A stretch of 64,000 bases of DNA from Chryseobacterium foetidum (GTDB taxonomy: Bacteria > Bacteroidota > Bacteroidia > Flavobacteriales > Weeksellaceae): the NCBI RefSeq assembly GCF_025457425.1, contig NZ_JAMXIA010000001.1, positions 1,364,001-1,428,000 of the forward strand. The letters are read 5' to 3'. The translations under genes and the position numbers were made by a program. The first letter of the stretch is position 1. Every line of letters begins with the position of its first letter. Below, piece by piece: positions 10,501 through 17,929 of the stretch. Below the pieces are notes generated by a model, which was not told the origin of the DNA, searched no databases, and was given only the letters and a program-made list of their open reading frames with translations.

Positions 10501-11250
10501 GGCAGCGGAAGCTGTTACACCTGTTGACGACAAATCGTTTGTAAGAACAGATGAGGCGGTTGCAGTACCAAGCTGTACACTACCAAAACTGTCATTTTGC
10601 GCACAAAGGGACGCCCCTGCAATGTTTGCAATAGTGTAAGAACCGCTTGAATTAGTATCATAATACTGCAAAACAAGTCTTGAGACATAAGAGCTGTTAA
10701 AATTTATAGCTATTCTTGCAGTCGTATTACTGTTTGATGATGATACATCCACAGCAGCAGATGAAAACTCTTTGTCTGGAGATGCTGTATAGGTGATAAC
10801 CGTTCCGCTGCTTAATGTAAAATTACTTGTTCCAAAATTTATCAAGTTATTATTCTGATTGTAAGCAAGAATTCTAATTCTGTCCCCCGCATCCAAATCA
10901 TTAATGTTAAAGTTTAAATTATAAACCGGTTGTGAAAATGTTAGTATTGTTTCCACTCTGTTATTAAATGTGCTTGCAGATCCAGAATGACCAATATTGA
11001 TACTGCGCTCTGTCTGATGACTGGTATTGATTACATTGGTAAACGATACCGCACTGCTGTTTTCAATTGTCATCTTAGAACTTCCTATTCTGAAGTCTCC
11101 ATTATTGATTACCGTGGTCGCCACACTTCCATCAGCTGATGCAGGATACACAATACTTGTAGGACATTGCGAATACCCACTCACAGAAATAAAAAGCATA
11201 AAAAGAAAGAAAAAATCTCTCGGATAAATATTAAAATATTTAAAAATCAT
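7588..11250 (-). CDS. Large adhesin-like secreted protein with thrombospondin-3-like calcium repeats
   Basis: The 1220-residue protein has an N-terminal hydrophobic signal sequence (residues about 8-27) ending near SGYSQ. Four acidic DxDxDG blocks of the thrombospondin type 3 / calcium-binding kind are visible near residues 515-540, 718-742, 800-827 and 1010-1037 (for example DSDGDTIPDWQDLDNDNDG). Between them are beta-rich, Ig- or jelly-roll-like stretches with few charged residues. The C-terminus (GMMVFDTDENAGAG, then EGWKCFSTQGCP) is not a standard type A sorting domain. Such proteins in Bacteroidota are normally exported to the cell surface. The next upstream gene ends 37 bases away, so the two are probably one transcript. 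Ligand unknown. Confidence 0.8.
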   Translation of the reverse strand: MIFKYFNIYPRDFFFLFMLFISVSGYSQCPTSIVYPASADGSVATTVINNGDFRIGSSKMTIENSSAVSFTNVINTSHQTERSINIGHSGSASTFNNRVETILTFSQPVYNLNFNINDLDAGDRIRILAYNQNNNLINFGTSNFTLSSGTVITYTASPDKEFSSAAVDVSSSNSNTTARIAINFNSSYVSRLVLQYYDTNSSGSYTIANIAGASLCAQNDSFGSVQLGTATASSVLTNDLSSTGVTASAANTNVTLINLGGLTGATINANGTINIPANATPGNYTLTYRICSPTDQTNFCTTATVSLTVLTCQAGTAPPTLVAGGFYDATNSAYRIPCGSTTANLSTITSSNKPTPATVTLTWHTGTPATTANKILAPTALTGTNKYYASFFDSVANCYSPTKEIVVFAPICGRNNDFTSIPITAGVGGTLPSIFANDSYNGLAIADISTITADFDYELWTPSNAIINDNGTLTIPAGVPPGIYTYYYKLVDTDPDVGTLINEANFIEVKFRVSPNSDGDAYNDYDDWDDDNDGILDAVESPPCFYSAAESSVIENITSPFIGAAGDPTAGNSIATLYNGNTSDANPFNFTGQTITSGSPIFTISYPAIIRLTSLSVNQAASGMAPANRFGRLFGSNDGVNFTAISNGVALNSATVTFAVTSTTSYRFYEIRYVGTVAAGNLTDGTLGTANIQEITAVYNLLAYEPSANPKPITCTFSTDSDGIPNHLDPDSDGDNCFDAVEGGENVTSADVDSNGRITGGVDANGVPNLVNSGGAADTGSSTEGTLGQPIGQSQDAFRNDCLDSDGDTIPDWQDLDNDNDGILNKNECIGFIANNVSGPWKGRTASNITVTANPGTTQSNSIFVITDPQVNYSINQNGGDQRFGNASTSVSYVLTFSTPVPASEIGLMIDDVNVGSGFSPSATYKIDVDFGSGFVNPQGAFVKTLAGRNSGVGYNPITGVPSFQDLPNPVGEDIYLRGAGNRLVKAVRITGLNLGTGDSISYSFFALSSCDTDGDGIPNDLDLDSDNDGCSDAIEGSSTTITNANLVNSSMPGGNTGATSGNYNQPVIQNLGNSVDTTPTSPSYGVPSIAGTGQGVGDSANSLVNSCVCYEDPTLVAGATYPVKHGITLLGRAGKISAVPANGVSDWPMNKNSAYTVLESKTKGFVVTRNSSPETTITIPVVGMMVFDTDENAGAGCLKIYTGPGSTEGWKCFSTQGCP

Positions 11251-11287
11251 AATTTTAAAGTTTAAAGTTTAAATTTTAGTTACAAAA

Positions 11288-11977
11288 TCAAACTTTAAAA
11301 GGAGGAGGACGGGTGTAAAATACGGAATAGAATGTATGTTTATTAAAAAAATCTACACTTAAAATTTTAGTTTTTTGTAACGAAAAATCTTTTAAGCGTA
11401 AAGCCAAATGTTGCGTAACCTCTACAACTTTTGACGGATGCTCCGAGGGAAGATTAAAGGTTTTAAAATAATGCTTAGAGCCCATAAACCGGTCAGGATT
11501 GTCGAACGGTTTGTAGTGAATAATGCGTTTCTTAGAATTTATTATTTTTTTTGACTGTGACAGTTTTTCTTGTACGGCAACTTGTTTTTTGAAATTAACC
11601 GACTTCCGCATTGCAATCTTCGCCTGATGGGGCGTATTTTGTAATTTTTTTACAATTACAAGCTGACCGTAATTCGTAACAGATGCACCCTCAGTTATAT
11701 AAATCACTGCCGATCGGTTTGCAATAGTTTCTATCTTTTTCTCACCAGTAGAAATATATTCTTTTCCCACCATTTGAGCACTACCGGATACATAAATCTG
11801 CGCATTAGATAAAAATAAGAAAAACAATGTAGTCAGAAAAACAACTTTAGACAAAAAATGTAAACTTACAGATTTCAAATCATCTGTAACTCCCTTTTGA
11901 GCATTAGTATGGAAAAGTAACTCTCTCAACAGTGTTTTTATTATATAAATGTAATAAAAAATATATAGATACCACAA
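11288..11977 (-). CDS. Secreted or membrane-anchored hypothetical protein upstream of the adhesin
   Basis: The frame is 229 residues from the only upstream ATG, but the hydrophobic export signal (SKVVFLTTLFFLFLSNAQ) sits at about residues 43-60. The real start may therefore be an internal TTG near residue 34 (LKSVSLHF). The mature part begins IYVSGSAQMVGKEY and contains a short GASVTNYGQLVIVKK segment; the rest is lysine-rich and ends TRPPPFKV. No known domain is recognised. It precedes the adhesin gene by 37 bases and probably shares its transcript, so a role in surface assembly is a guess from position. Confidence 0.55.
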   Translation of the reverse strand: MWYLYIFYYIYIIKTLLRELLFHTNAQKGVTDDLKSVSLHFLSKVVFLTTLFFLFLSNAQIYVSGSAQMVGKEYISTGEKKIETIANRSAVIYITEGASVTNYGQLVIVKKLQNTPHQAKIAMRKSVNFKKQVAVQEKLSQSKKIINSKKRIIHYKPFDNPDRFMGSKHYFKTFNLPSEHPSKVVEVTQHLALRLKDFSLQKTKILSVDFFNKHTFYSVFYTRPPPFKV

Positions 11978-12590
11978 AAAGAATAATAATAATTAATATA
12001 TGCAGCTTAATTTTTCAATACTTATTAATGCATGATAAAATATATTGCTATATTCATATTATGAGAAAACAATAAATAAAATCCGTAAAAATATTCTTAA
12101 AAATTTTCAAAGAACAGAATACATATATTCATTAAATTTATGATAAGATATCTTGAAAAACTTTAGATACGAAGCGATTAAAATTGTGAAAAAGTTGTAA
12201 AACTGAGGAATTTAAACGCAGAGAAACCGCATTTCTGATAAATTGAATTTTCATTTAATGTTTTTTTTATACTAACGAACGAAACTTTATCATTTCTGAT
12301 GTCCGGCAAAAGCTTCGATTCAAACTCATCATTTATTCATGATAAGCGGATGCAAAAATATAAAAAAATTACTTATTTTAATGATTATTAAGAAAAATAT
12401 TAATAGGCAAAAAATCCCGAAATTTCCAATACTTAAACTTCAAAACGTCTTAGCCTATTAAGCTATTATTTTTAAACCGTTTACCTGATCAAACACCTGA
12501 AAGGCTATCGTTGAAATCCGACATTTTGTCACTTTCGCGGCAATGGTATTTCTTTTGAGAATTAATCATCAAATTTAAAAATCCAAAAAA
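11978..12590. other. 613-bp AT-rich gap between divergent transcription units
   Basis: The leftward adhesin locus and the rightward htpG diverge from here. The left two thirds is very AT-rich with no supported ORF (a 30-codon frame near 12300 has nothing to recommend it). The right end holds the two-block motif described separately upstream of htpG. No RNA gene is recognised. Confidence 0.6.
12518..12549 (+). promoter_or_regulatory. Candidate heat-shock promoter or operator of htpG
   Basis: CCGACA (12518-12523), 20 bases, then TGGTAT (12544-12549), 41 bases before the htpG ATG. The same arrangement (CTGCCA, 20 bases, TGGCAT) is upstream of groES. It does not match the TTTG / TAnnTTTG housekeeping consensus. 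Confidence 0.5.
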
Positions 12591-14486
12591 ATGACAAAAG
12601 GAAATATCAATGTTTCGGTGGAGAATATTTTTCCGTTGATTAAGAAATTTTTGTACAGCGACCACGAAATATTTTTAAGAGAATTAATTTCAAACGCAAC
12701 CGATGCCACTTTAAAATTAAAACACCTTACCAACATCGGTGAAGCAAAAGTAGATTACGGAAATCCGAAAATCAAGGTGAAAATCGATAAGGAAAACAAA
12801 AAACTTCACATCATCGACCAAGGTTTGGGAATGACTGCCGAAGAAGTTGAAAAATATATCAACCAGGTTGCATTTTCCGGAGCTGAGGAATTCTTAGATA
12901 AATACAAAGATTCTGCAAAAGATTCAGGAATTATCGGGCACTTTGGTTTGGGCTTCTACTCGGCTTTTATGGTGGCAGAAAAAGTAGAAATCCTCACTAA
13001 ATCTTATCGTGATGAAAATCCTGCCGTTCGCTGGATTTGCGACGGAAGTCCCGAGTTTTCATTAGAAGAAACTACTGACAAGACCGATAGAGGAACAGAA
13101 ATTATCCTTCACATCGCTGAAGATTCATTAGAATTTTTAGAAGAAAGCAGAATTCGTGAACTGTTGACTAAATACAACAAATTCATGCCCGTTCCAATTA
13201 AATTCGGAACAAAAACTGAAACGCTTCCTTTGCCTGAAGATGCCGCAGAAGATGCAGTGGCAGAAACAGTTGAGGTAGACAACATTGTCAACAACCCAAC
13301 TCCGGCATGGACGAAAGCTCCAAGCGAATTAAAAGATGAAGATTACAAATCTTTTTACCACGAGTTGTATCCAATGCAATTCGAGGAGCCTTTGTTTAAT
13401 ATTCATTTAAATGTAGATTATCCTTTCAATCTGACGGGTATTTTATATTTCCCGAAGCTGGCGAATAATTTAAATATCGAAAAAGATAAAATCCAACTCT
13501 ATCAAAACCAAGTTTTTGTAACTGATGAGGTCAAAGGAATTGTTCCAGACTTTTTAATGTTGCTGAGAGGTGTGATTGATTCTCCGGATATTCCGCTGAA
13601 CGTTTCGCGTTCGTATTTGCAAGCTGATGGTGCTGTAAAGAAAATTTCTTCGTACATCACCAAAAAAGTAGGCGACAAAATGGTTTCATTAATCAATGAA
13701 AACCGCGATGACTACAACAAAAAATGGAACGACATCAAAATCGTTATCGAATACGGAATGATTTCCGAAGACAAATTCTTCGAAAAATCTGACAAATTTG
13801 CACTTTATCCAACAACCGATGGAAAATATTTCCTTTGGAATGAATTAGAAGAAAAAATCAAACCAAATCAAACCGACAAAGACGGAAATTTGGTGATTCT
13901 TTACGCTACAAATGCCGATGAACAGCACTCTTACATTCAGTCTGCGAAAGATAAAGGGTATGAAGTGATCCTTTTAGATTCTCCGATTGTTCCGCATTTA
14001 ATCCAGAAATTAGAATCTACAAAAGAGAAAATTTCTTTCGCTCGGGTTGATGCAGACCACATCAATAATTTAATTAAAAAAGACGAACCTGCTATTTCTA
14101 AATTAAATGAAACTGAGAAAGAATCATTGAAGAAAAACATTGAAGAGTCAATTAACGACACTAAATTTACAGTTCAATTGGAAGATTTAGACAGCGCTGA
14201 TGCTCCTTTCACAATCACCCAGCCAGAATTTATGCGTAGAATGAAAGATATGCAGGCAACCGGCGGTGGCGGTATGTTTGGAATGGGCGGCTTCCCTGAA
14301 ATGTACAATTTGGTAGTCAACTCCAACAGTGAATTTGCTTCAAAAATTTTAGCAAATGAAAACGCAGAAGACAAAAATTCTCAGATTAAGTACGCTTTGG
14401 ATTTGGCGAAATTATCACAGAATTTACTGAAAGGAAAAGAGCTTACAGACTTCATCCAAAGAAGTTATAAGCAGTTAGAGAAATAG
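12591..14486 (+). CDS. htpG: Molecular chaperone HtpG (Hsp90)
   Basis: HtpG is the bacterial Hsp90, an ATP-dependent dimeric chaperone in the cytosol. The 631-residue length is typical. The GHKL ATPase N-domain shows ELISNATDA (E and N for ATP hydrolysis and Mg2+ binding), the IIDQGLGMT motif and GHFGLGFYSAFMV. The middle-domain arginine lies in the LNVSRSYLQ segment. The C-terminal region includes a short Gly/Met-rich loop (GGGGMFGMGGFPEM), which is a Bacteroidota variation. It is a single-gene unit with its own terminator. Confidence 0.97.
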   Translation: MTKGNINVSVENIFPLIKKFLYSDHEIFLRELISNATDATLKLKHLTNIGEAKVDYGNPKIKVKIDKENKKLHIIDQGLGMTAEEVEKYINQVAFSGAEEFLDKYKDSAKDSGIIGHFGLGFYSAFMVAEKVEILTKSYRDENPAVRWICDGSPEFSLEETTDKTDRGTEIILHIAEDSLEFLEESRIRELLTKYNKFMPVPIKFGTKTETLPLPEDAAEDAVAETVEVDNIVNNPTPAWTKAPSELKDEDYKSFYHELYPMQFEEPLFNIHLNVDYPFNLTGILYFPKLANNLNIEKDKIQLYQNQVFVTDEVKGIVPDFLMLLRGVIDSPDIPLNVSRSYLQADGAVKKISSYITKKVGDKMVSLINENRDDYNKKWNDIKIVIEYGMISEDKFFEKSDKFALYPTTDGKYFLWNELEEKIKPNQTDKDGNLVILYATNADEQHSYIQSAKDKGYEVILLDSPIVPHLIQKLESTKEKISFARVDADHINNLIKKDEPAISKLNETEKESLKKNIEESINDTKFTVQLEDLDSADAPFTITQPEFMRRMKDMQATGGGGMFGMGGFPEMYNLVVNSNSEFASKILANENAEDKNSQIKYALDLAKLSQNLLKGKELTDFIQRSYKQLEK

Positions 14487-14501
14487 TTTTTCTACCAAAC
14501 C

Positions 14502-14566
14502 TAAACCTTTAAGGTTTAAAATACCATAAATTATCGGCGAAGTTTTTAACAACGCCGATTTTTTTT
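14502..14566 (+). terminator. htpG terminator region
   Basis: A short palindrome taaacctttaaggttta (14502-14518) is followed by a strong intrinsic terminator: ATCGGCG (14533-14539) pairs with CGCCGAT (14553-14559), then a T-tract to 14566. Confidence 0.9.
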
Positions 14567-14574
14567 GTTAGAAA

Positions 14575-14618
14575 CCTACTCATCAAAGATTACTCATTAC
14601 AGATTACTTATTACTCAT
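14575..14618. repeat. Heptamer array (TACTCAT / TACAGAT words)
   Basis: In register: caaagat, tactcat, tacagat, tacttat, tactcat. The TACTCAT / TACCCAT word recurs at 19005 and, inverted, at 4024 and 16209. It lies just before hairpin repeat copy 2. Confidence 0.75.
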
Positions 14619-14621
14619 ATT

Positions 14622-14763
14622 CAGGAGCTTTTTGACTTCGTCGAAAAGCAATTTTTAATTTTTTATTTGAAGCTTTTTCCCGCTATCCACTATATCTTTT
14701 TTGCGGTGGTCTCCACTTCGTTGCGTCCACCACAAAAAAGGATGCCGTTCCTATCGGGGCTAG
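14622..14763 (+). repeat. Interspersed hairpin repeat, copy 2
   Basis: It starts CAGGAGCTT and ends ATCGGGGCTAG like the copy at 5472. The hairpin is longer: CTTTTTTGCGGTGG (14696-14709) pairs with CCACCACAAAAAAG (14727-14740) with one mismatch. An extra segment of about 30 bases containing GACTTCGTCGAAAAG lies near the left end. No gene is present in 14567-14868. Confidence 0.75.
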
Positions 14764-14868
14764 GAAGTCTTCTTGCAAACAACATGGTTCTCAAACGGAC
14801 AACAATTTCCAATCAAAAACACCAACATCTATTACTGAAAAATTCAAAGCTAGAAGCTAAAAACAAAA

Positions 14869-14903
14869 CGCCATTCGCCATCGGCCGACTGCCGACCGCC
14901 ATC
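14869..14903. repeat. Heptamer array abutting the ATL stop codon
   Basis: Five units in register: cgccatt, cgccatc, ggccgac, tgccgac, cgccatc. The last base coincides with the end of the minus-strand gene that follows. This array is unusually GC-rich for the window. Confidence 0.75.
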
Positions 14904-15199
14904 TAAAGTTCCTCCAAAGGATTCCAAAACAACTCTTTGAAATTCTTAATCCGGAAATTCTCCACTTCAATTCCTTCCGCTTCCAGCCTCTCCTGAAATA
15001 CCGGAACAGACAAGGTGCCTGAGCTCGAAATCACACGATGCGCCGGAACATCTTTCGGGCAACCGCCCATCGCTTTTCCAACGTGTCTGGAATGATTGGG
15101 AAAACCGACCGCTTTTGCAATCGCACCATAAGAAGAAACTCTTCCTTTTGGAATCAGTTTAGAGATTTCCCAGACTTGTTTTTTGAAAATTTCGTTCAT
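14903..15199 (-). CDS. Alkyltransferase-like (ATL) protein, MGMT DNA-binding family, no catalytic Cys
   Basis: The 98-residue protein is the stand-alone DNA-binding domain of O6-alkylguanine-DNA alkyltransferases: IPKGRVSSYGAIAKAVG (helix-turn-helix), NHSRHVGKAMGGCPKD, then VPAHRV where active enzymes have PCHRV. The alkyl-accepting cysteine is replaced by alanine, so it cannot repair by direct transfer. In the family, ATL proteins bind alkylated guanine, flip it out and recruit nucleotide excision repair. The length is close to the usual 100-110 residues. It is a single-gene unit on the minus strand, bordered downstream by a heptamer array. Confidence 0.88.
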   Translation of the reverse strand: MNEIFKKQVWEISKLIPKGRVSSYGAIAKAVGFPNHSRHVGKAMGGCPKDVPAHRVISSSGTLSVPVFQERLEAEGIEVENFRIKNFKELFWNPLEEL

Positions 15200-15410
15200 T
15201 TTTCAGTTTAAAAGTATATCAAATGTATGAAATAATCTTTTTCAGTTTATGAGGGATACAAGACCTTGTCATTTTTAAAACAATTAGGGTTTAAACTCAG
15301 AAAAAGTTTTTGAATTACATCTACCGATTTTAACAAAAAATTACCATACAATAATACCACAAAGGCATCATTGTTGTAAATTGAAACATTGAAATAAATA
15401 ACTTTATAAT

Positions 15411-16202
15411 ATGTCAAATTTTAAGGGAAAAGCAGTAATCGTAACCGGTGCCGCAATGGGATTAGGATACGCAGCAGCCGAAGCTCTGGCAGCAAAGGGT
15501 GCCAATCTTACACTGGTAGATTTTAACGGCGAAGCTTTAGAAAAAGCAAAATCAGAATTGCAGTCAAAATATCCGGAAAGTAAATTCCTGACTGTCACAG
15601 CTGATGTTTCAGTGGAAGAAAATGTAAAAAATTACGTTGACCAAACCGTAAAAGAATTCGGAAAAGTGGACGGACTGTACAACAATGCGGGAATCGAGGG
15701 CAAACAGGCTCCTTTGATCGATTATGATATTGAAGTTTTCAAAAAAGTAATCGACATCAATCTTTTGGGCGTTTATTACGGAATGAAATATGCGATTCCT
15801 GCAATGCAGAAAAACGGAAGCGGAAGAATCGTCAACGTCGCTTCTGTAGGAGGAATCAGAGGTGTTTTGAATCAGACAGCTTACGTTGCCACCAAACACG
15901 CCGTTGCCGGAATGACGAAAAACGCAGCTCTGGAATACGGGAAAGATAATATTTTGACTAATGCCATTGCTCCCGGAGCGATTTTGACACCGATGGTTGC
16001 GGAAGCTTTCAATCAGGTAAATCCTGCAGACCCGAAGGCGGCTGAAAAAGAATATGCATCGAGAAATCCCACCAGAAAATTAGGTGACCCGAAAGATGTG
16101 GGAAATTTAGTTGCTTATCTTTTAAGTGATGAAAATGGATATGTTTCTGGGCAGGTAATAGCGATTGATGGAGGAGAATCTAATATGTACGGAAACCCAT
16201 GA
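15411..16202 (+). CDS. Short-chain dehydrogenase/reductase (glucose 1-dehydrogenase-like)
   Basis: A classical SDR of 263 residues. The NAD(P)-binding TGxxxGxG motif is TGAAMGLG near residue 12, NNAG is near residue 88, and the catalytic Ser (NVASVGGIRG), Tyr and Lys (YVATKHAV) are all present. The C-terminal VSGQVIAIDGGESNMYG is typical. An aspartate at the end of beta 2 (LVDFNGE) favours NAD+ over NADP+. The substrate cannot be told; automated pipelines would call it SDR family oxidoreductase. TAACTTTA just before the ATG resembles a -7 box. Confidence 0.9.
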   Translation: MSNFKGKAVIVTGAAMGLGYAAAEALAAKGANLTLVDFNGEALEKAKSELQSKYPESKFLTVTADVSVEENVKNYVDQTVKEFGKVDGLYNNAGIEGKQAPLIDYDIEVFKKVIDINLLGVYYGMKYAIPAMQKNGSGRIVNVASVGGIRGVLNQTAYVATKHAVAGMTKNAALEYGKDNILTNAIAPGAILTPMVAEAFNQVNPADPKAAEKEYASRNPTRKLGDPKDVGNLVAYLLSDENGYVSGQVIAIDGGESNMYGNP

Positions 16203-16208
16203 TCTTCG

Positions 16209-16271
16209 GTAATGAGTAATGAGTAATCAGCAATTAGCAATTAGCAATTAGCAATTAGCAATTAGCAAAAT
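16209..16271. repeat. Heptamer array (GTAATGA then GCAATTA)
   Basis: Six bases after the SDR stop codon, gtaatga, gtaatga, gtaatca switches without losing register to gcaatta five times, then gcaaaat. Two word families in one array is notable. The GCAATTA word recurs at 57643. Confidence 0.85.
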
Positions 16272-16311
16272 TAGTTGTTTAAGTATTTAGGCGATTAATT
16301 TTATTCTATTT

Positions 16312-16349
16312 AAAATTGTCTTCATCTCTGAGGACAATTTTGTTTTTTT
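16312..16349 (+). terminator. Terminator downstream of the SDR gene
   Basis: AAAATTGTC (16312-16320) pairs perfectly with GACAATTTT (16333-16341), loop 12 nt, followed by seven T residues. Confidence 0.88.
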
Positions 16350-16363
16350 AAACGCCTATAAAT

Positions 16364-16398
16364 CCCAGCTTCCCTCACCCAGCTTCCAGCATCCCAAA
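16364..16398. repeat. Heptamer array (CCCAGCT / TCCAGCA words)
   Basis: In register: cccagct, tccctca, cccagct, tccagca, tcccaaa, that is, a 14-bp unit made of two heptamers. Its inverse, with ggatgctgg, resembles the array at 19599. Confidence 0.65.
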
Positions 16399-16447
16399 AA
16401 CTGCACAATTTTTGATTTTATTTGATTAATCTCAAAAGTTTCTACCA

Positions 16448-16594
16448 ATGAAAAAGTCTGTTTTTAAATTTTTAAATAATCTCAACAAGAAAATTTTACC
16501 GAAATTGAGTGATAAAGACCCGTTGAAACTGACGAAGTTTCAGAAAGGAATATTGGCATACAGATACTTTGTGCTGATTAATTCTATGGATTGA
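16448..16594 (+). CDS. Conserved 48-residue basic protein
   Basis: A short ATG frame encodes 48 residues: lysine-rich (MKKSVFKFLNNLNKK...), a middle DKDPLKLTKFQK segment and a C-terminal ILAYRYFVLINSMD. I recognise this layout (basic N-terminus, then AYRYxVxxNxLD at the end) from small flavobacterial proteins that databases list as hypothetical or mislabel as SsrA-binding protein. That resemblance is from memory, not a search. It has no signal peptide. It lies between a heptamer array and an inverted GCAGATT repeat. Function unknown. Confidence 0.6.
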   Translation: MKKSVFKFLNNLNKKILPKLSDKDPLKLTKFQKGILAYRYFVLINSMD

Positions 16595-16606
16595 TTTTTT
16601 TGCTCA

Positions 16607-16763
16607 CGCAGATTTTGCTGATTTAGCAGATTCAAAGCGTTTGACCTAATAAATATTACCAAAATCAATTTAGTAATTCTTAAAAAAAAGGATGCGAATT
16701 TCAACTTAAATTATTCAAAAACTTAATTTTTAAGAAATCTGCGCTTTCGGCCAAATCTGCGAG
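16607..16763. repeat. Inverted pair of GCAGATT-type repeats
   Basis: Left arm 16607-16632 (cgcagattttgctgattt...) and right arm 16735-16763 (aaatctgcgctttcggccaa...) are imperfect inverted copies about 100 bases apart. The word is the same as in the direct repeats at 613-670. The right arm ends 11 bases before the acyltransferase stop codon. Confidence 0.6.
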
Positions 16764-16773
16764 AAAAGAATTA

Positions 16774-17862
16774 TTAAATTTTCGTAATTCCCTTTCTGCA
16801 AAGCTCGTACAATGGTTTTTCAATCAATAGATAGATGATAATCGAGCAAATCCAAAGCAGAACAAAATTTTTATCGGGTAGATAAACGTGAGATTTCAGT
16901 TTCATGTTGAAATAACTGAGGTGAATCAGGTAAAAAACAAAGGAAGCATTTCCTAAAAGGATAAAGAATTTGGTAGAAAGAACTTTAGAAACCCATGTTT
17001 TCTCCGTCATCAATCCCCAAAAGAAAACTATAATTCCAACCGGTAAAAACAATTCATGTATCACTCTTCCTTCCCAACGTTCAACACCGTGTACAAAATT
17101 GTTTCTGGCGAAAAATCTGATGGCGAAAATCATTATTAAAATAGCAAGTCCACCCCAAAGTGTTGGTTTTTTAATCTTATTTAAAAACTGAATTCCATTT
17201 TCTTTTTTCATTAAATAAGCGAGCAACATTCCGAAGAAAAACTCCAGGCTTCGTCCGAAAAATGTGCTTCCAGCCATAAATTTTAAAGGGTACAGAAAAC
17301 CTTTCGGGTTGCCATTAAATTCTTTCAGACCATATCCAATCCCCCATCCCAAAAGAAAAAATCCGAGCAAAAATAAGATGCAGTATTTCCAGCTTTTCTT
17401 TAAAAGTAAAAAAAGTAGTGGCGATAACAGATAAAAGAAAAATTCTACCGTCAGAGACCACGCCTGCACAATTCCCGAAACGGAATATTTTTCAAACAGA
17501 GAATAGAACAGTGAATATTGTAGAAAATAGGTTTTTACATCTTTGGAATAAGCTGTATCAAGAAAAAAAGCACTCAGCAAAATCCAGTACAAAGGGAAAA
17601 TTCTGGCAATACGAAGCAGAATATATTTTAAATAAGATTTTCCGGATTCTAAAGGTTTCTCTTCATACCGGTAAGCCAAAAGAAATCCACTCAAAACAAA
17701 AAATACGGTAACGCCCACATGCCATTCACTGATGAAACGCATCACTTCAAAAGGAAGATCATTTCGCCAGTATTTTCTGTTGTGATAAACAAAAACCATG
17801 ATGGCGGCGATGGCGCGCATTCCGGTTAAAGCATCGAACTTATTTTTATGAAGAGTTTCCAA
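16774..17862 (-). CDS. Acyltransferase 3 (OafA/YrhL-like) integral membrane protein
   Basis: The 362-residue protein begins with the family signature LTGMRAIAAIMVFVYHNRKYW, including the essential histidine, and continues VGVTVFFVLSGFLLAYRYE. About ten hydrophobic segments follow, ending IYLLIEKPLYELCRK (the E-K-P motif of the last helix). Such enzymes transfer acetyl or other acyl groups onto exported glycans, lipopolysaccharide or peptidoglycan from the inner membrane. No polysaccharide locus is adjacent, so the acceptor is unknown. Confidence 0.88.
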   Translation of the reverse strand: METLHKNKFDALTGMRAIAAIMVFVYHNRKYWRNDLPFEVMRFISEWHVGVTVFFVLSGFLLAYRYEEKPLESGKSYLKYILLRIARIFPLYWILLSAFFLDTAYSKDVKTYFLQYSLFYSLFEKYSVSGIVQAWSLTVEFFFYLLSPLLFLLLKKSWKYCILFLLGFFLLGWGIGYGLKEFNGNPKGFLYPLKFMAGSTFFGRSLEFFFGMLLAYLMKKENGIQFLNKIKKPTLWGGLAILIMIFAIRFFARNNFVHGVERWEGRVIHELFLPVGIIVFFWGLMTEKTWVSKVLSTKFFILLGNASFVFYLIHLSYFNMKLKSHVYLPDKNFVLLWICSIIIYLLIEKPLYELCRKGITKI

Positions 17863-17877
17863 GGTCTTAAAACAATA

Positions 17878-17900
17878 AAAGGCTTATTGCTAAGCCTTTT
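17878..17900 (-). terminator. Terminator of the deoxyhypusine-synthase-like gene
   Basis: AAAGGCTTA (17878-17886) and TAAGCCTTT (17891-17899) form a 9-bp stem with a 4-nt loop; on the minus strand it is followed by TTTTATTGTTTT. Confidence 0.8.
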
Positions 17901-17929
17901 AAATATAATTAATTTTTTAACTGTAAAAA

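Noticed and set aside
14565..14906. 113-codon plus-strand frame
   Set aside because: It spans two heptamer arrays and the hairpin repeat; its composition is that of repeats.
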